A stretch of 61,443 bases of DNA from Rhodospirillales bacterium (GCA_003165335.1 PLTD01000083.1:1-61443); one strand, 5' to 3'. Positions 34,472 to 44,073 are shown, counted from the stretch's first letter. Notes: generated by a model from the letters alone, not told the origin. Translations and numbers: made by a program.

Positions 34472-35365
34472 ATGAAAATCGGCATTTTGCCTTTGTTCAA
34501 TAAAGGCTTCATCGATAACGGCGCTTGGTGCAAATCCTTCCTCCAGACGATAGATGTGATCGGCGTCGAATCCGTCTGGCAGGTCGAGCATCCGATCGTC
34601 GCGGAAGACTACGAACAGCTCTATTCCTATTCCGATGACGGACGGGCGCCGTTCACGGCCGATACGATCATGCCGGATCCTCTGGAATGGCTGAGTTTCG
34701 CCGCCGGCTGCACCAATAACGTCAAGCTCGGCACCGGTGTGCTGCTGCTGCCGCTGCACAGCCCGATCATCATCGCCAAGCGCGTCGCCACGTTGGATGC
34801 ACTCTCAGGCGGACGCGTGCTGTTGGGTGTGGGCATCGGCTGGCAAAAGGAAGAATTCGCCGCAGTCAGCGTGCCTTATAACGAGCGCGGCCGACGCTTC
34901 GACGAGGGAATCGACGCGGTCCGCACCCTGTGGCGGGACGATATAGCCACCTATGACGGGAAATATTACCAGTTTCACCGCGTCCACTCGGACCCCAAGC
35001 CCGCAAACCCAAATCTCGTTCCGTTGATTATCGGCGGTTCCACCGATGTTGCGGCGCGCCGCGCCGGGCGCACGGGCGACGGCTATTTTCCGCACGCGAT
35101 ATCGCCCGACGATTTCGCAGCGCGGATCGAGACCATGAAGGCGGCTGCAAAGGAATTCGGCCGCGACCCGGCAAAGATCGAGCTGTCGGTATCGCCGACA
35201 AGCTGGAAGTTTGGCTCCACAATGGACTTGGGCATCTGCCGGGCTTATGCGCAGTTGGGCGTAACGCGCCTGATCATCTCGGCTTACGAAGCCGGAGGAC
35301 ATGAGCCGGCAGATATCGAACGTTATGTAAAACGCTTTCAGGACGATATCGTCGCGCGCCTATAA
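34472..35365 (+). CDS. LLM-class flavin-dependent oxidoreductase
   Basis: 297-aa luciferase-like monooxygenase-fold protein (TIGR03619 F420-type by pattern). Signatures: MKIGILPLFNKG, ESVWQVEHPIVAEDY, KLGTGVLLLPLHSPIIIAKRVATLD, GRVLLGVGIGWQKEEF and VPLIIGGSTDVAARRAGRTGDGY. Start at ATG 34472 with AACGAGGAAC upstream, clear of the terminator. Whether it uses F420 or FMN cannot be told; most sphingomonads lack F420, so FMN is my inference. Separate transcription unit from the preceding cluster. Confidence 0.88.
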   Translation: MKIGILPLFNKGFIDNGAWCKSFLQTIDVIGVESVWQVEHPIVAEDYEQLYSYSDDGRAPFTADTIMPDPLEWLSFAAGCTNNVKLGTGVLLLPLHSPIIIAKRVATLDALSGGRVLLGVGIGWQKEEFAAVSVPYNERGRRFDEGIDAVRTLWRDDIATYDGKYYQFHRVHSDPKPANPNLVPLIIGGSTDVAARRAGRTGDGYFPHAISPDDFAARIETMKAAAKEFGRDPAKIELSVSPTSWKFGSTMDLGICRAYAQLGVTRLIISAYEAGGHEPADIERYVKRFQDDIVARL

Positions 35366-35387
35366 CGCTTGAGGATGTTTCGCCTGA

Positions 35388-35999
35388 ATGACTAAAACCG
35401 CGCCGCGCCCGAAAGTCTATCTCGCAGGGCCGGAGGTTTTCTTGCGCAATGCGGTGGAGGCGGGGGCGGCCAAGGCCGCGATTTGTGCGCGCCACGGGCT
35501 GGAGGGCAAATTTCCCCTCGACGCTCAGATCGCACTGGACGGTTTGACGCTGGCTGAGCGGGCCTATGCCATATTCCATGCCAATGAAGAGCTGATCCGC
35601 GGATGCGATGCGGTGATTGCCAATCTGACGCCTTTCAGAGGCGTTGGGATGGATACGGGCACCGCCTATGAGGTCGGCTTCATGCGCGGGTTGGGACGAC
35701 CGGTGTTCGGCTATAGCAACAACACCTTGTCTTTCTTTGATCGCGTGGTCGAACACAACCCGAAGCCGCTTAAGAAACGACACGGCGCCGACCCGACGAT
35801 GGGCTATGAGGACAGCAACCGAATGGGCGTAGAGCAATTCGGATTGGCGGAAAATCTGATGATTGTGAGCGCCGTGCACGACAGCGGTGGGACGATCGTC
35901 CAGGTCAAGACCAAGCGGCGCGAGCGCTATACCGACTTCACCGCCTTCGAGGATTGTGTGAAGCAGGTAGCGCTAAGGCTTTGCCTGGCGAGGTGTTGA
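35388..35999 (+). CDS. Nucleoside 2-deoxyribosyltransferase-like protein
   Basis: 203-aa member of the NDT family, which exchanges or hydrolyses bases on 2'-deoxynucleosides. Signatures: KVYLAGPEVF near the N-terminus, CDAVIANLTPFRGVGMDTGTAYEVGF with the likely catalytic Glu, and GRPVFGYSN. The family is also called Nuc_deoxyrib_tr and overlaps RCL-type deoxynucleotide hydrolases. It follows the LLM gene by 22 bp and may share its transcript; its TGA at 35997-35999 is convergent to the NRAMP gene. Confidence 0.85.
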   Translation: MTKTAPRPKVYLAGPEVFLRNAVEAGAAKAAICARHGLEGKFPLDAQIALDGLTLAERAYAIFHANEELIRGCDAVIANLTPFRGVGMDTGTAYEVGFMRGLGRPVFGYSNNTLSFFDRVVEHNPKPLKKRHGADPTMGYEDSNRMGVEQFGLAENLMIVSAVHDSGGTIVQVKTKRRERYTDFTAFEDCVKQVALRLCLARC

Positions 36000-36004
36000 G
36001 AACC

Positions 36005-37321
36005 CTATCCGGGAACGAACATTCTGATTGCGGCCGCGCCCATGACCGCCGTGGCGATCCAACCCAGGACGACCAAAGGTCGACTGGCGGTAAAGGCGCC
36101 CATTACTGATTTTCGCGACACCAACAGGATGATGACAGCCATCAGAGGCACGGCGACGACCCCGTTTATCACCGCGCTCCAGAACAAAGCGCGCATCGGA
36201 CTGATGGGGGAATATTGGATGACAAGGCCCGCGAGGACGCTGATGGCGATGACCCCGTAGAAGCCTCGCGCATCTGTGACCTTGCGCTCAAGTCCCCAGT
36301 TCCAGCTCACCGCTTCAGCCAGCGCATAGGCGCCGGAGCCTGCAAGAACGGGGACGCCAATCAGCCCGACGCCGAGGATGCCCAAGGCGAACACTATATA
36401 GGCGAATTCACCTGCGAGCGGCCGAAGCGCTGTCGCCGCCTGTGCAGCCGTCTCGATTTGGGTAATTCCAGCCACATTCAGGGTCACCGCCGTCGCCAGA
36501 ATGATGAAATAGGCGGTGATATCGGAATATAACATGCCGCTCCATGTATCCCATTTGATGCGGCGCAGCTCTGCCAGCGCATCTTGTTTGCCGAGACCGG
36601 TCAGGGCATCGCCATGCTTTTCCTGCATGTCCTCGACCTCCTCCGAAGCCTGCCAGAAAAAGAGATAAGGGCTGATCGTGGTGCCGAACACGCCGACGAT
36701 CACAGCTGCGGCATCGGAGTTCATCGTGAATTTGGGCCAAACAGTCCTCAACGCCACCTGACCCCAGGGGACGTGCACCGTGAACAACACTGCGGCATAG
36801 GCCAGAAGCGAGAGCGTCAGCCACTTCAGGAAGACGACATAGCGGTGATAGGGGATGAATATCTGGAGCAGCAGCGTTGCGAAAACGAAGAAGACGGTCA
36901 TCAGATGTCGGTTGAAGCCGGTGACCAGTTCCGCAACCTCTCCCATTGCGGCCACATCGGCCGCGATATTGAGGATATTGGCGATCAGCAGCAGAGCTAC
37001 GACGGTGTAGAGAACAGCCGGGGGAAAGCTGGTCTTGATGTTGGACGCCAATCCTTTGCCGGTTACCCGCCCGATGCGCGCGCACATCAACTGTATTGCC
37101 GACATCAGCGGGTATGCGAGCGGCATGGTCCACAGCATATTCAGGCCGAACTGAGCCCCGGCCTGGGAATATGTGGCAATTCCGCTTGGGTCGTCGTCGG
37201 CGACGCCGGTGATCAACCCGGGACCCACGCGTGAAAGCGGATGCGCCTTCACGCGCCGTATCCAAGTCTTGAGTGTGGCCTCTCGCCGCCGGCCAACCAA
37301 AAGATCCAGAGAAAATCGCAT
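36005..37321 (-). CDS. NRAMP-family divalent metal transporter, atypical motif
   Basis: 438-aa inner-membrane transporter with about 11 hydrophobic segments. The TM1 metal site reads ADDDPSGIATYSQAG, so DPSG stands where classical Mn/Fe NRAMPs have DPGN, and the TM6 stretch VFGTTISPYLFFWQASEE lacks the usual metal-coordinating Met of the MPH motif. These changes argue against an MntH-type manganese importer; some NRAMP relatives with altered sites carry Mg2+, so that is a possible role. Start at the ATG 37321 or a nearby codon. Stands alone between convergent and same-strand neighbours. Confidence 0.85.
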   Translation of the reverse strand: MRFSLDLLVGRRREATLKTWIRRVKAHPLSRVGPGLITGVADDDPSGIATYSQAGAQFGLNMLWTMPLAYPLMSAIQLMCARIGRVTGKGLASNIKTSFPPAVLYTVVALLLIANILNIAADVAAMGEVAELVTGFNRHLMTVFFVFATLLLQIFIPYHRYVVFLKWLTLSLLAYAAVLFTVHVPWGQVALRTVWPKFTMNSDAAAVIVGVFGTTISPYLFFWQASEEVEDMQEKHGDALTGLGKQDALAELRRIKWDTWSGMLYSDITAYFIILATAVTLNVAGITQIETAAQAATALRPLAGEFAYIVFALGILGVGLIGVPVLAGSGAYALAEAVSWNWGLERKVTDARGFYGVIAISVLAGLVIQYSPISPMRALFWSAVINGVVAVPLMAVIILLVSRKSVMGAFTASRPLVVLGWIATAVMGAAAIRMFVPG

Positions 37322-37486
37322 ACAAATCCCCTCCGGTTCTCAGGAATCGCGGACCGGCCTAGCTACAGTTCAGTGTACCGGTATAAACTGTTTGTCGGTA
37401 AGAATTTCCGGCCGCTGTCCAGGTTTATCTGGCGAAAAAGGCCCGCTTGTCAGGCTTGGAGGACGGTTCAGCCATTAAGCAGGCCG

Positions 37487-40400
37487 CTAAGGCTTGGCAT
37501 CGATGGTAACTTCGACTGTCATCTTCACGCCCTGCCGCATGAATTCGACGGGAACTACGGCGCCGATTGGTTCCACGGAAACCATGCCGATGAATTCGGG
37601 AATTGTCGTCCTGTCCAATGGCTTGGCGTCGAAGCTGGTGAGGAGGTCGCCGGGTTGAAGGCCCGCTTTCATGGCAGGGGAATCAGGTAGGATACTTTGG
37701 GCGCGAATAATCGATGTCGCGCTGGGGGTGGCGAGTGGTTTGGCGATGCCAAAGCCCATATACGGTGCGCCCTTGGCGCGATATTCCGGGATCGTGATGG
37801 TCGATTGCGGAGAGACAGTACGCGTTAGCCGATCGGCGAAAAACCATGCTCCCGCTTTGCTCCAGAAGTCGTTGCCGGAGGCCTTAGACAGCCGGTTTTT
37901 GAGTTCGAAATAGTTATCGTTGTTCGCGACGGCAAGGGAGCCTGAGTCCGAGAGTGATTCGCCGCCAACGGCTTCGGCGAGATCGGCAAGCCAGGCAGGC
38001 GGTTGGCTTCCGGCTGGGGGAAGAATGTCCCATATCCGACCGGTTTTGTCGGCCGAGGCTGTAACCACGAAGGTCCCATCCGGGCTGAAATCGGCAGAGG
38101 AGACGGAATCGTCGTGACGCAGCGGATCGCTGATTGGTTGGCCGCTCTGCCCGTCCCATACACGGGCCGTGTGGTCTTCGGAGCTTGTGATTATGCGCAA
38201 TCCGTCACGGCTGAATTTGGCCGTGTAGACCGTTCCATCGTGGCGCATCGGCTCGCCTATCGGCTTAGTCGTTAAAGCGTCCCAGATCCTTGCTGTATGA
38301 TCCCCCGACGCGGTAAGCACGCGTGCGCCGTCGGGGCTAAAGCTGGCCTGGCCTATGAAATCATTATGGCGAAGAGGGTCCCCGAACGATTGGCCCGTCG
38401 TCGCGTCCCAGAGGCGTGCCGTGTGGTCGAACCCCGATATCAGAACATGTGTGCTGTCTGGACTGAACTCGGCCGAGTTGATCGTTTCGGAATGCTCGAT
38501 TTTCTGCCCGATCAAATGACCGCTGCGAATGTCCCAGAGATGGGCTTCCGACCCCAGATCGTACAGCATTCGCGAATTATCCGGGCTGACGGTGGCCGTC
38601 CAGACCTGAAACCCGGTCTCCAACGGCTTGCCTACCGGCTGTCCCGTTTGAGCGTTCCAGAGTCTTGCGGTCTGATCATTGGACGCGGTTACAATCCAGG
38701 CGCCGTCGGGGCTATATTGGGCCGAGCGGATGTTATCTTTATGGACTATCGGTTCGGCAACCGGCCGTCCGGTATGACCGTCCCACAGTTCGGCAATGTT
38801 GCCCGAAGCTGTCAGAATGCGCATCCCGTCGGGACTGAAGCTCGTCGCGGTCGGATACTCCTCTGCTGTAGTCACCTTAAAATACATGGTCTGGCCGATG
38901 GATTGACCGGAGTGCAGGTCCCAAAGGCGGGCTGTTTTATCGTTGGAGCCGGTCAATACGCGTTCGCCATCGGGGCTGACTGCGGCATAGCGAACATAGT
39001 CCTGGTGGCGCATGGCTTTGCCGATCAGCAAGCTTGGGTGTGCGCCCCACAATTGGGCGGTATCGCCGGAAACCGTGGCAATCAGAGCGCCGTCGGGGCT
39101 GATCTCGGCGTCGCGAACGAATCCATCATGGCGTATCGGCTCACCGACCGGCATACCCGAATATGCGTTCCAAACCTTTGCCGTGCTGTCTTGCGACGCG
39201 GTGATGACCAGCAAGCCGTCTCGGCTGAACTTTGCAGATTCGACCGTGGCGTCATGGTGCATTACCTCGCCGATCGCTCGGCCGGTTCGCGCGTCCCACA
39301 AGCGCGCCGTATGGTCGAATGACGCGGTGACGATGCGCGTCCCGTCGGGACTAAACTTTGCCGAATTGATCGTGGCTGCGTGGCGCATCACCTCGCCGAA
39401 CGGTTCACCTGTATGCGCGTCCCAAAGCCGAGCGGTTTCATCGAACGATGCGGTCAGTACATGGTTGCCGTCTGGGCTGAAGCTTGCCGAAGAGAGTTGA
39501 AACTGATGCTGCATCGGTTTGCCGATCGGCTGGCCCGTGGCAGCATCCCATAAACGGGCCGTGCTATCAGATGAGGCCGTAACGACGCGGGTGTCGTCAG
39601 GGCTGATCGCCGCCCCAACGATATCCCGGTCATGGTGCATGGCTTTCCCGATCGGCTCACCCGATTGGGCATCCCAGAGCCGCACCGTGTCGTTTGCGAT
39701 GGTGATTATGCGTTTTCCGTCGGGGCTGAATTCGGCGAAGGTCAGTCCGTCGTCATGCTGCATGGGTTTGCCTATCGGCTGCCCGGTATGGCCATCCCAA
39801 AGTCGCGCGGTTTTGTCGTAGGAGGCTGTCACCACCCTCGTGCCGTCAGGGCTGAAACTGGCAGAGCTCACCGTACCTTGGTGATGCATCCGCGCGCCAA
39901 TCGGCTGGCCTGTTTGCGCGTCCCATAGTCGGGCTGTGCGGTCCCACGATGCGGTGACCACGCGTGTGCCGTCGGGGCTGAAGCTCGCAGTGTTGATCGC
40001 AGTCGAGAAGCCGAAGCTTCCGTCATTGATTTCACCGTCGTGGCGCAACGGCTTCGCCGCCGGCAGGAACCACGAGTGCTGGCTGATCAACAAGGAGTAG
40101 AGCCGGGCGACAGCACCATGATTTCCTGGGCTTGAACGCACCGCGCGCGCCAGATAGGCCAGCGCATCGGAATCACGGCCTTGTTTCACCAGTTGGACGC
40201 CCTGGAGGAAATCGGATTGGCTAAGCGTTGCCACGGCCTTTAGCCGGGCTGCGTCCGCAGCCTGTCTTTGCGCTTCAGCCTGCTGGGTCTGGCGAATTGC
40301 GACAGCGCCGCCGGCGATGGCGACCAGCGCCAGCACGCCCACGGCGACGAGCCATCGGCGCAGGGTTTTTGCGCGTTTCTGGGCGAGGGCGAGCTGATAG

Positions 40401-41140
40401 GCCTTGTCGCGTTGGGTGAGCGTTCCGAGCGGAATGCCGAGTATCCCGGCGATAATCTTGAGCTTCATCAGCTCGCACTGCTTGCGGTATTCCTCGACCC
40501 GGGCGTCCAGGGCCTTGGCGCTAAGCTTGCCGTCGCTGCGCAACGCCAGACGATAGGCCTCGGGGCTGGTCCAGCCCTGGGCGCTGCCGATGCGGAAATC
40601 GGCGGCAATGGGTTCGGTCCGGTCGCCGAGCAAGGACCCGTCCGGACCGACCGCGTGGCGTAACGCTTCAGGGAAACATTCGTCCTCCACAGCAAAGCCC
40701 AGCGCCTGCTTGCCGGCATCCCAGCTGGCATTGGGCTCGCCCTCGATCATGACCGCCAGAACACGGTCGCCGTGCCCCAGCTGTTTGAAGTAGCGAATCT
40801 CGTTGCCGACATAGGGCGAGGCGACGGAGCGCGGGGAGCAGATCACCAGCAGGAACTTGCTGGCGTCCAGGGCGCGATATATGGGCGAGGCGAGGTCGGC
40901 ATCGACCGGCAGTTCCTCCTCGTCGCGAAAGACCGGGAAAATACGCTCCGGGATCGTGTCGCCCCGGTCGTTGACCGTGCCGACCAAATCGGCCGGCACT
41001 TCATAGGTCTCGATCGCCTGATGGAGCCAGGTCGCCCACTGACGTCCAGGCTCCTTATTGTCGGCATGCCGATAGGAGATGAAACACCAATAGGAACGCT
41101 TGTCAGGCGCGGAGGACGGGGCGGATTCAGACGCGCTCAT
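37487..41140 (-). CDS. TIR-TM-WD40(16)-PDZ protein
   Basis: 1217-aa multidomain protein. Residues about 14-165 are a TIR-type domain (WCFISYRHADN, FPVFRDEEELP, FLLVICSPRSVASPYVGNE with Glu114 at the position of the TIR catalytic Glu). A helical linker and one membrane span follow (about 263-283, WLVAVGVLALVAIAGGAVAI), then about 16 WD40 repeats (375-1055), each built on SFSPDGTRVVTAS and TARLWDAQTGQPIG, enough for two propellers, and a C-terminal PDZ (about 1115-1217, SPAMKAGLQPGDLLTSFD). The TIR half is predicted to be cytosolic and the propellers periplasmic if the span is correct. Function unknown; NAD-cleaving signalling or defence is possible. Confidence 0.9.
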   Translation of the reverse strand: MSASESAPSSAPDKRSYWCFISYRHADNKEPGRQWATWLHQAIETYEVPADLVGTVNDRGDTIPERIFPVFRDEEELPVDADLASPIYRALDASKFLLVICSPRSVASPYVGNEIRYFKQLGHGDRVLAVMIEGEPNASWDAGKQALGFAVEDECFPEALRHAVGPDGSLLGDRTEPIAADFRIGSAQGWTSPEAYRLALRSDGKLSAKALDARVEEYRKQCELMKLKIIAGILGIPLGTLTQRDKAYQLALAQKRAKTLRRWLVAVGVLALVAIAGGAVAIRQTQQAEAQRQAADAARLKAVATLSQSDFLQGVQLVKQGRDSDALAYLARAVRSSPGNHGAVARLYSLLISQHSWFLPAAKPLRHDGEINDGSFGFSTAINTASFSPDGTRVVTASWDRTARLWDAQTGQPIGARMHHQGTVSSASFSPDGTRVVTASYDKTARLWDGHTGQPIGKPMQHDDGLTFAEFSPDGKRIITIANDTVRLWDAQSGEPIGKAMHHDRDIVGAAISPDDTRVVTASSDSTARLWDAATGQPIGKPMQHQFQLSSASFSPDGNHVLTASFDETARLWDAHTGEPFGEVMRHAATINSAKFSPDGTRIVTASFDHTARLWDARTGRAIGEVMHHDATVESAKFSRDGLLVITASQDSTAKVWNAYSGMPVGEPIRHDGFVRDAEISPDGALIATVSGDTAQLWGAHPSLLIGKAMRHQDYVRYAAVSPDGERVLTGSNDKTARLWDLHSGQSIGQTMYFKVTTAEEYPTATSFSPDGMRILTASGNIAELWDGHTGRPVAEPIVHKDNIRSAQYSPDGAWIVTASNDQTARLWNAQTGQPVGKPLETGFQVWTATVSPDNSRMLYDLGSEAHLWDIRSGHLIGQKIEHSETINSAEFSPDSTHVLISGFDHTARLWDATTGQSFGDPLRHNDFIGQASFSPDGARVLTASGDHTARIWDALTTKPIGEPMRHDGTVYTAKFSRDGLRIITSSEDHTARVWDGQSGQPISDPLRHDDSVSSADFSPDGTFVVTASADKTGRIWDILPPAGSQPPAWLADLAEAVGGESLSDSGSLAVANNDNYFELKNRLSKASGNDFWSKAGAWFFADRLTRTVSPQSTITIPEYRAKGAPYMGFGIAKPLATPSATSIIRAQSILPDSPAMKAGLQPGDLLTSFDAKPLDRTTIPEFIGMVSVEPIGAVVPVEFMRQGVKMTVEVTIDAKP

Positions 41141-41364
41141 GAGGCTGCGCCTTTCGGCGACTTATTGTTTTGCATGCGAGGTTAAAAGTGCGGATTCGAC
41201 AGGGCCGGCGCTTTTGACAAACCGCTTGCGACTTCCGAGCGGTGAGCTTCCGGTTGGACTTATACTACAGCGCCATACCGGTTAGTAGCTGTGTCTATCA
41301 CCCCGTTGCGGTTTGGCGTGGTGCCTGATACCGCTCTGGAGTTCGGATTTAAGGAGCATATGCG

Positions 41365-42177
41365 ATGACGTCGGAAGACTCTTCCGTTCTGGTTTCGGTG
41401 GCGCAAGGCGTTGCGACGATCACTCTTAATCGTCCTGCGGTTCTGAATGCCTTGAACAACGCGCTAGCGGAGGCGCTGCTGGCGGCATTGCAGGGCGCGG
41501 CAAAAGACGATGCGGTGCGGGTCATCGTCATCACCGGGGCAGGCGACGCGTTCATGGCCGGCGGTGATGTCGGCTACTTCCATCGCAAACTGGCCGAATA
41601 TCCCAATCGCGCGGAGTTCAAGCCGATTATCGTTGAGATGATCGAGCGGGCGCAGAATTTGGCGCGCACGATCCGCAATATTTCCAAGCCGGTCATCGCC
41701 TCGGTTCACGGCGGCTGCGCCGGATTCGGGCTTAGCCTGATGCTGGCCTGCGACCTGGCGATCGCGGCTGATAATGCCAAGTTCACACTGGCTTATATTC
41801 ATCTGGCAACAACGCCGGACGGCGGGGCGAGTTTTCACTTGCCGCGGATCGTCGGGCAAAAGAGGGCCGCCGAGATCGCGCTGCTGGGCGACCGGTTCGG
41901 CGCAGTCGAGGCAGAGCGCTGGGGCTTGATCAATCGCGTCGTGCCTCTGGCGGAACTGGAGGCGACGATCGCGAAGCTGGCCGGGCGGATGGCCAAGGGA
42001 CCGGCGTTGGCCTATGGGCGGACCAAGAAACTACTCAATGCTTCGGACGGAAACAGCCTGGACGAACAGCTGGCGGCGGAGACGGAATCGTTCGCCTTGA
42101 GCGCCCTGACCGAGGATTTTGCGGCGGGTGTTGCTGCCTTTGTCGAGAAAAAGCCGGCTAACTTCACGGGACGCTGA
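41365..42177 (+). CDS. Enoyl-CoA hydratase/isomerase family protein
   Basis: 270-aa crotonase-fold protein. Seen: VRVIVITGAGDAFMAGGDVGYF with the oxyanion-hole region, KPVIASVHGGCAGFGLSLMLACDLAIAAD, and a DGGASFHLPRIVG stretch where hydratases carry a catalytic Glu; here the second acidic residue is an Asp (TTPDGGAS), so isomerase-type chemistry or a different acid is possible. AAGGAGCATATGCG precedes the ATG. Stands alone; substrate unknown. Confidence 0.9.
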   Translation: MTSEDSSVLVSVAQGVATITLNRPAVLNALNNALAEALLAALQGAAKDDAVRVIVITGAGDAFMAGGDVGYFHRKLAEYPNRAEFKPIIVEMIERAQNLARTIRNISKPVIASVHGGCAGFGLSLMLACDLAIAADNAKFTLAYIHLATTPDGGASFHLPRIVGQKRAAEIALLGDRFGAVEAERWGLINRVVPLAELEATIAKLAGRMAKGPALAYGRTKKLLNASDGNSLDEQLAAETESFALSALTEDFAAGVAAFVEKKPANFTGR

Positions 42178-42181
42178 CAGG

Positions 42182-42201
42182 CTGTTGCCGAACGGCAACA
42201 G
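42182..42201. terminator. Hairpin after the enoyl-CoA hydratase gene
   Basis: Perfect 9-bp stem CTGTTGCCG / CGGCAACAG with a 2-nt AA centre, starting 5 bp after the stop codon. No T run follows, so it may be a weak or Rho-assisted terminator or an mRNA 3' stabiliser. Confidence 0.55.
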
Positions 42202-42293
42202 GGCTGACCTATTCCTAAATAAATGAACGCGATGGACTGTGTCGGGTTCGGTCGCGCAATATTCTATTGTCAGAACCCGGATAGAGTTTCGCT

Positions 42294-43925
42294 ATGCTTT
42301 GGCTCGTCATTCACCGAACTGTTAGAGCCGCATCCTGCGCGTTGGCACTGACGTCGCTGACGATGGCTGGCGCACATGCGACGCCGGGCGGTCGTGCTGG
42401 TCTGGCGATGATGCGACTGATCTCACCGGGCGAGATTACGCTCGACGGGCAGATCCTCGACAAGGACCAGCTGCGCGAATTTTACGCCTTCCGGCATTAC
42501 GCCCTGGCTTGGGACAGCCCCGAGGCCGGGCTGGGCGCGCGGGCGTGGACTGTCTATGAAGTTTTGGCCGCGGCCGAGGACGAAGGTCTGGAGCCAGCGG
42601 ATTACCATGTCCGCGAGATCGCCCTGCTGGCCGACGCATCGACAGACGAAGAGCGGCTGGAGCGCGACTTTCTGATCAGCGACGGGTTGATCCACTACGC
42701 AGCCGATGTCGCCGGCGGCAAGCTGAGCCCCAAACAGACCGACGAGCGATTTGGGGACAGCCAGAGCCTGGGACTGCCGCAATATTTGGCAGCGGGCGCA
42801 AGACTCGGCTCTGCCGATTTGGTGGGTTTTCTGGCTGGGCTGGAGCCGCAGGAACCGCAATATGCGGCCTTGAAGGCGATGCTGGCGCGGACACGGGAAT
42901 TGGTCGCTGCCGGAGGATGGCCGACATTGCCGGATGGGCCGACTATCCGTCCCGGCATGCATGACCCCGCAGTGCCGACGCTTCGCCAGCGCCTCACAGC
43001 AGAAGGCTGGATTGCTGCTAACGGCAAGCCGTCAGCCAAAGGCAATGAGGATTATTACGATCCGGTACTGAGCAAGGCTGTGGCCGACTTTCAGGGTGAA
43101 CATGCGATCAAGCCGGATGGGGTCATCGGCAAGGACACGCGCGCCGCGCTCGACCTGCCCGCCGAGGCCCGCCTGGAGCAGGCGGCGGTCAATCTCGAAC
43201 GGATCAGATGGACCGATATTCCTGCCGCTGGACGCGCTGTCGAGGTCAATCTCGCGGCTTATTTGCTTCAGGTCTATCAGAACGGCGATCCGATTATGGC
43301 GATGCCCGTAGTCGTGGGCACGCCGGAGAATCCGACGCCGATGATCTCGACCCAGATCACAACCTTGGTGCTGAACCCGAATTGGACGCTGCCGCCCAAT
43401 GTAATCAAGGAGATGCTGCCGCGCATCCGCGAGGATGCGGCCTATCTGGGGAGCAAAGGGATTGCACGGTGCGAGGAAGAGGGTGGGCGCGTGAGGCTGG
43501 TGCAGCCGCCGGGACCAACCAACCCGCTGGGCCGCTATAAATTCATCATGCCCAACGACAAAGATATCTATCTTCACGATTCACCGGATTCGGTGAAGTT
43601 CCATTATGCCCTGCGAGCTTATAGCCACGGCTGCATCCGTCTCAGCAATCCGGCCGGGTTGGCCGCTTTGCTGCTCGACGACCGCTTGGCGACACTGCCG
43701 GATGGATTGGACGGATTGGTGCAGAAGGGCGAGACGCGTCATATCCTTCTATCGAAACCGGTTCCGATATCGCTGGTTTATCGGACAGCGTGGTTGGACG
43801 GGCAAGGCCATCTTGTCATGGGTCAGGACGGTTACGGCCGCGATACGCGCCTGTGGAAAGCCCTGCACAAGGCGAAGCAGGGAACTGCGCGCAAGATGGT
43901 TCAGCGGATTTCCATCGCCGGTTAG
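42294..43925 (+). CDS. YcbB-like L,D-transpeptidase
   Basis: 543-aa exported enzyme that makes 3-3 crosslinks in peptidoglycan. Signal peptide about residues 1-29 (ending AHATPGG). A scaffold region (FYAFRHYALAWDSPEAG, EGLEPADYHV), a peptidoglycan-binding domain (about 222-285, DPAVPTLRQRLTAEGW ... AVADFQGEHAIKPDGVIGKDT) and a C-terminal YkuD catalytic domain with HYALRAYSHGCIRLSNP carrying the nucleophilic Cys. Followed on the same strand by a DUF882 peptidase, the usual ycbB-ycbK pairing. Confidence 0.93.
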   Translation: MLWLVIHRTVRAASCALALTSLTMAGAHATPGGRAGLAMMRLISPGEITLDGQILDKDQLREFYAFRHYALAWDSPEAGLGARAWTVYEVLAAAEDEGLEPADYHVREIALLADASTDEERLERDFLISDGLIHYAADVAGGKLSPKQTDERFGDSQSLGLPQYLAAGARLGSADLVGFLAGLEPQEPQYAALKAMLARTRELVAAGGWPTLPDGPTIRPGMHDPAVPTLRQRLTAEGWIAANGKPSAKGNEDYYDPVLSKAVADFQGEHAIKPDGVIGKDTRAALDLPAEARLEQAAVNLERIRWTDIPAAGRAVEVNLAAYLLQVYQNGDPIMAMPVVVGTPENPTPMISTQITTLVLNPNWTLPPNVIKEMLPRIREDAAYLGSKGIARCEEEGGRVRLVQPPGPTNPLGRYKFIMPNDKDIYLHDSPDSVKFHYALRAYSHGCIRLSNPAGLAALLLDDRLATLPDGLDGLVQKGETRHILLSKPVPISLVYRTAWLDGQGHLVMGQDGYGRDTRLWKALHKAKQGTARKMVQRISIAG

Positions 43926-43964
43926 CGGCGAGAGCTTCTCATAGATTCAATAACTTATTGATTG

Positions 43965-44004
43965 CGTTACAGTATTACAACTGTAGCATTCTGTAATTAC
44001 AGAA
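43965..44004. promoter_or_regulatory. Clustered TACAG/CTGTA boxes upstream of the YcbK-like gene
   Basis: Within 40 AT-rich bases there are GTTACAG, TTACAAC, CTGTAG and a perfect 16-bp palindrome TTCTGTAATTACAGAA (43989-44004); ACAGT/ACTGT also pair across 43969-43984. The reiterated box suggests a regulator binding site, though a hairpin is also possible. Confidence 0.4.
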
Positions 44005-44043
44005 AATTTTCTTGATCTTTTAGTCACGGCGTGAAACCTTTGC

Positions 44044-44065
44044 CCCAACTTCAAATAATGTTGGG
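44044..44065 (+). promoter_or_regulatory. Leader hairpin before the YcbK-like gene
   Basis: CCCAAC (44044-44049) and GTTGGG (44060-44065) form a 6-bp stem ending 8 bp before the ATG at 44074, so it could affect ribosome access. Confidence 0.35.
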
Positions 44066-44073
44066 ACGACCGG

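Noticed and set aside
38297-39322. 341-codon open frame antisense to the WD40 region
   Set aside because: It mirrors the periodic WD40 codons and shows only their reverse pattern.
37900-40100. Regular repetition that could suggest a CRISPR or satellite array
   Set aside because: The period is about 126 bp, in frame and protein-level (WD40), with no conserved DNA repeat-spacer pattern.
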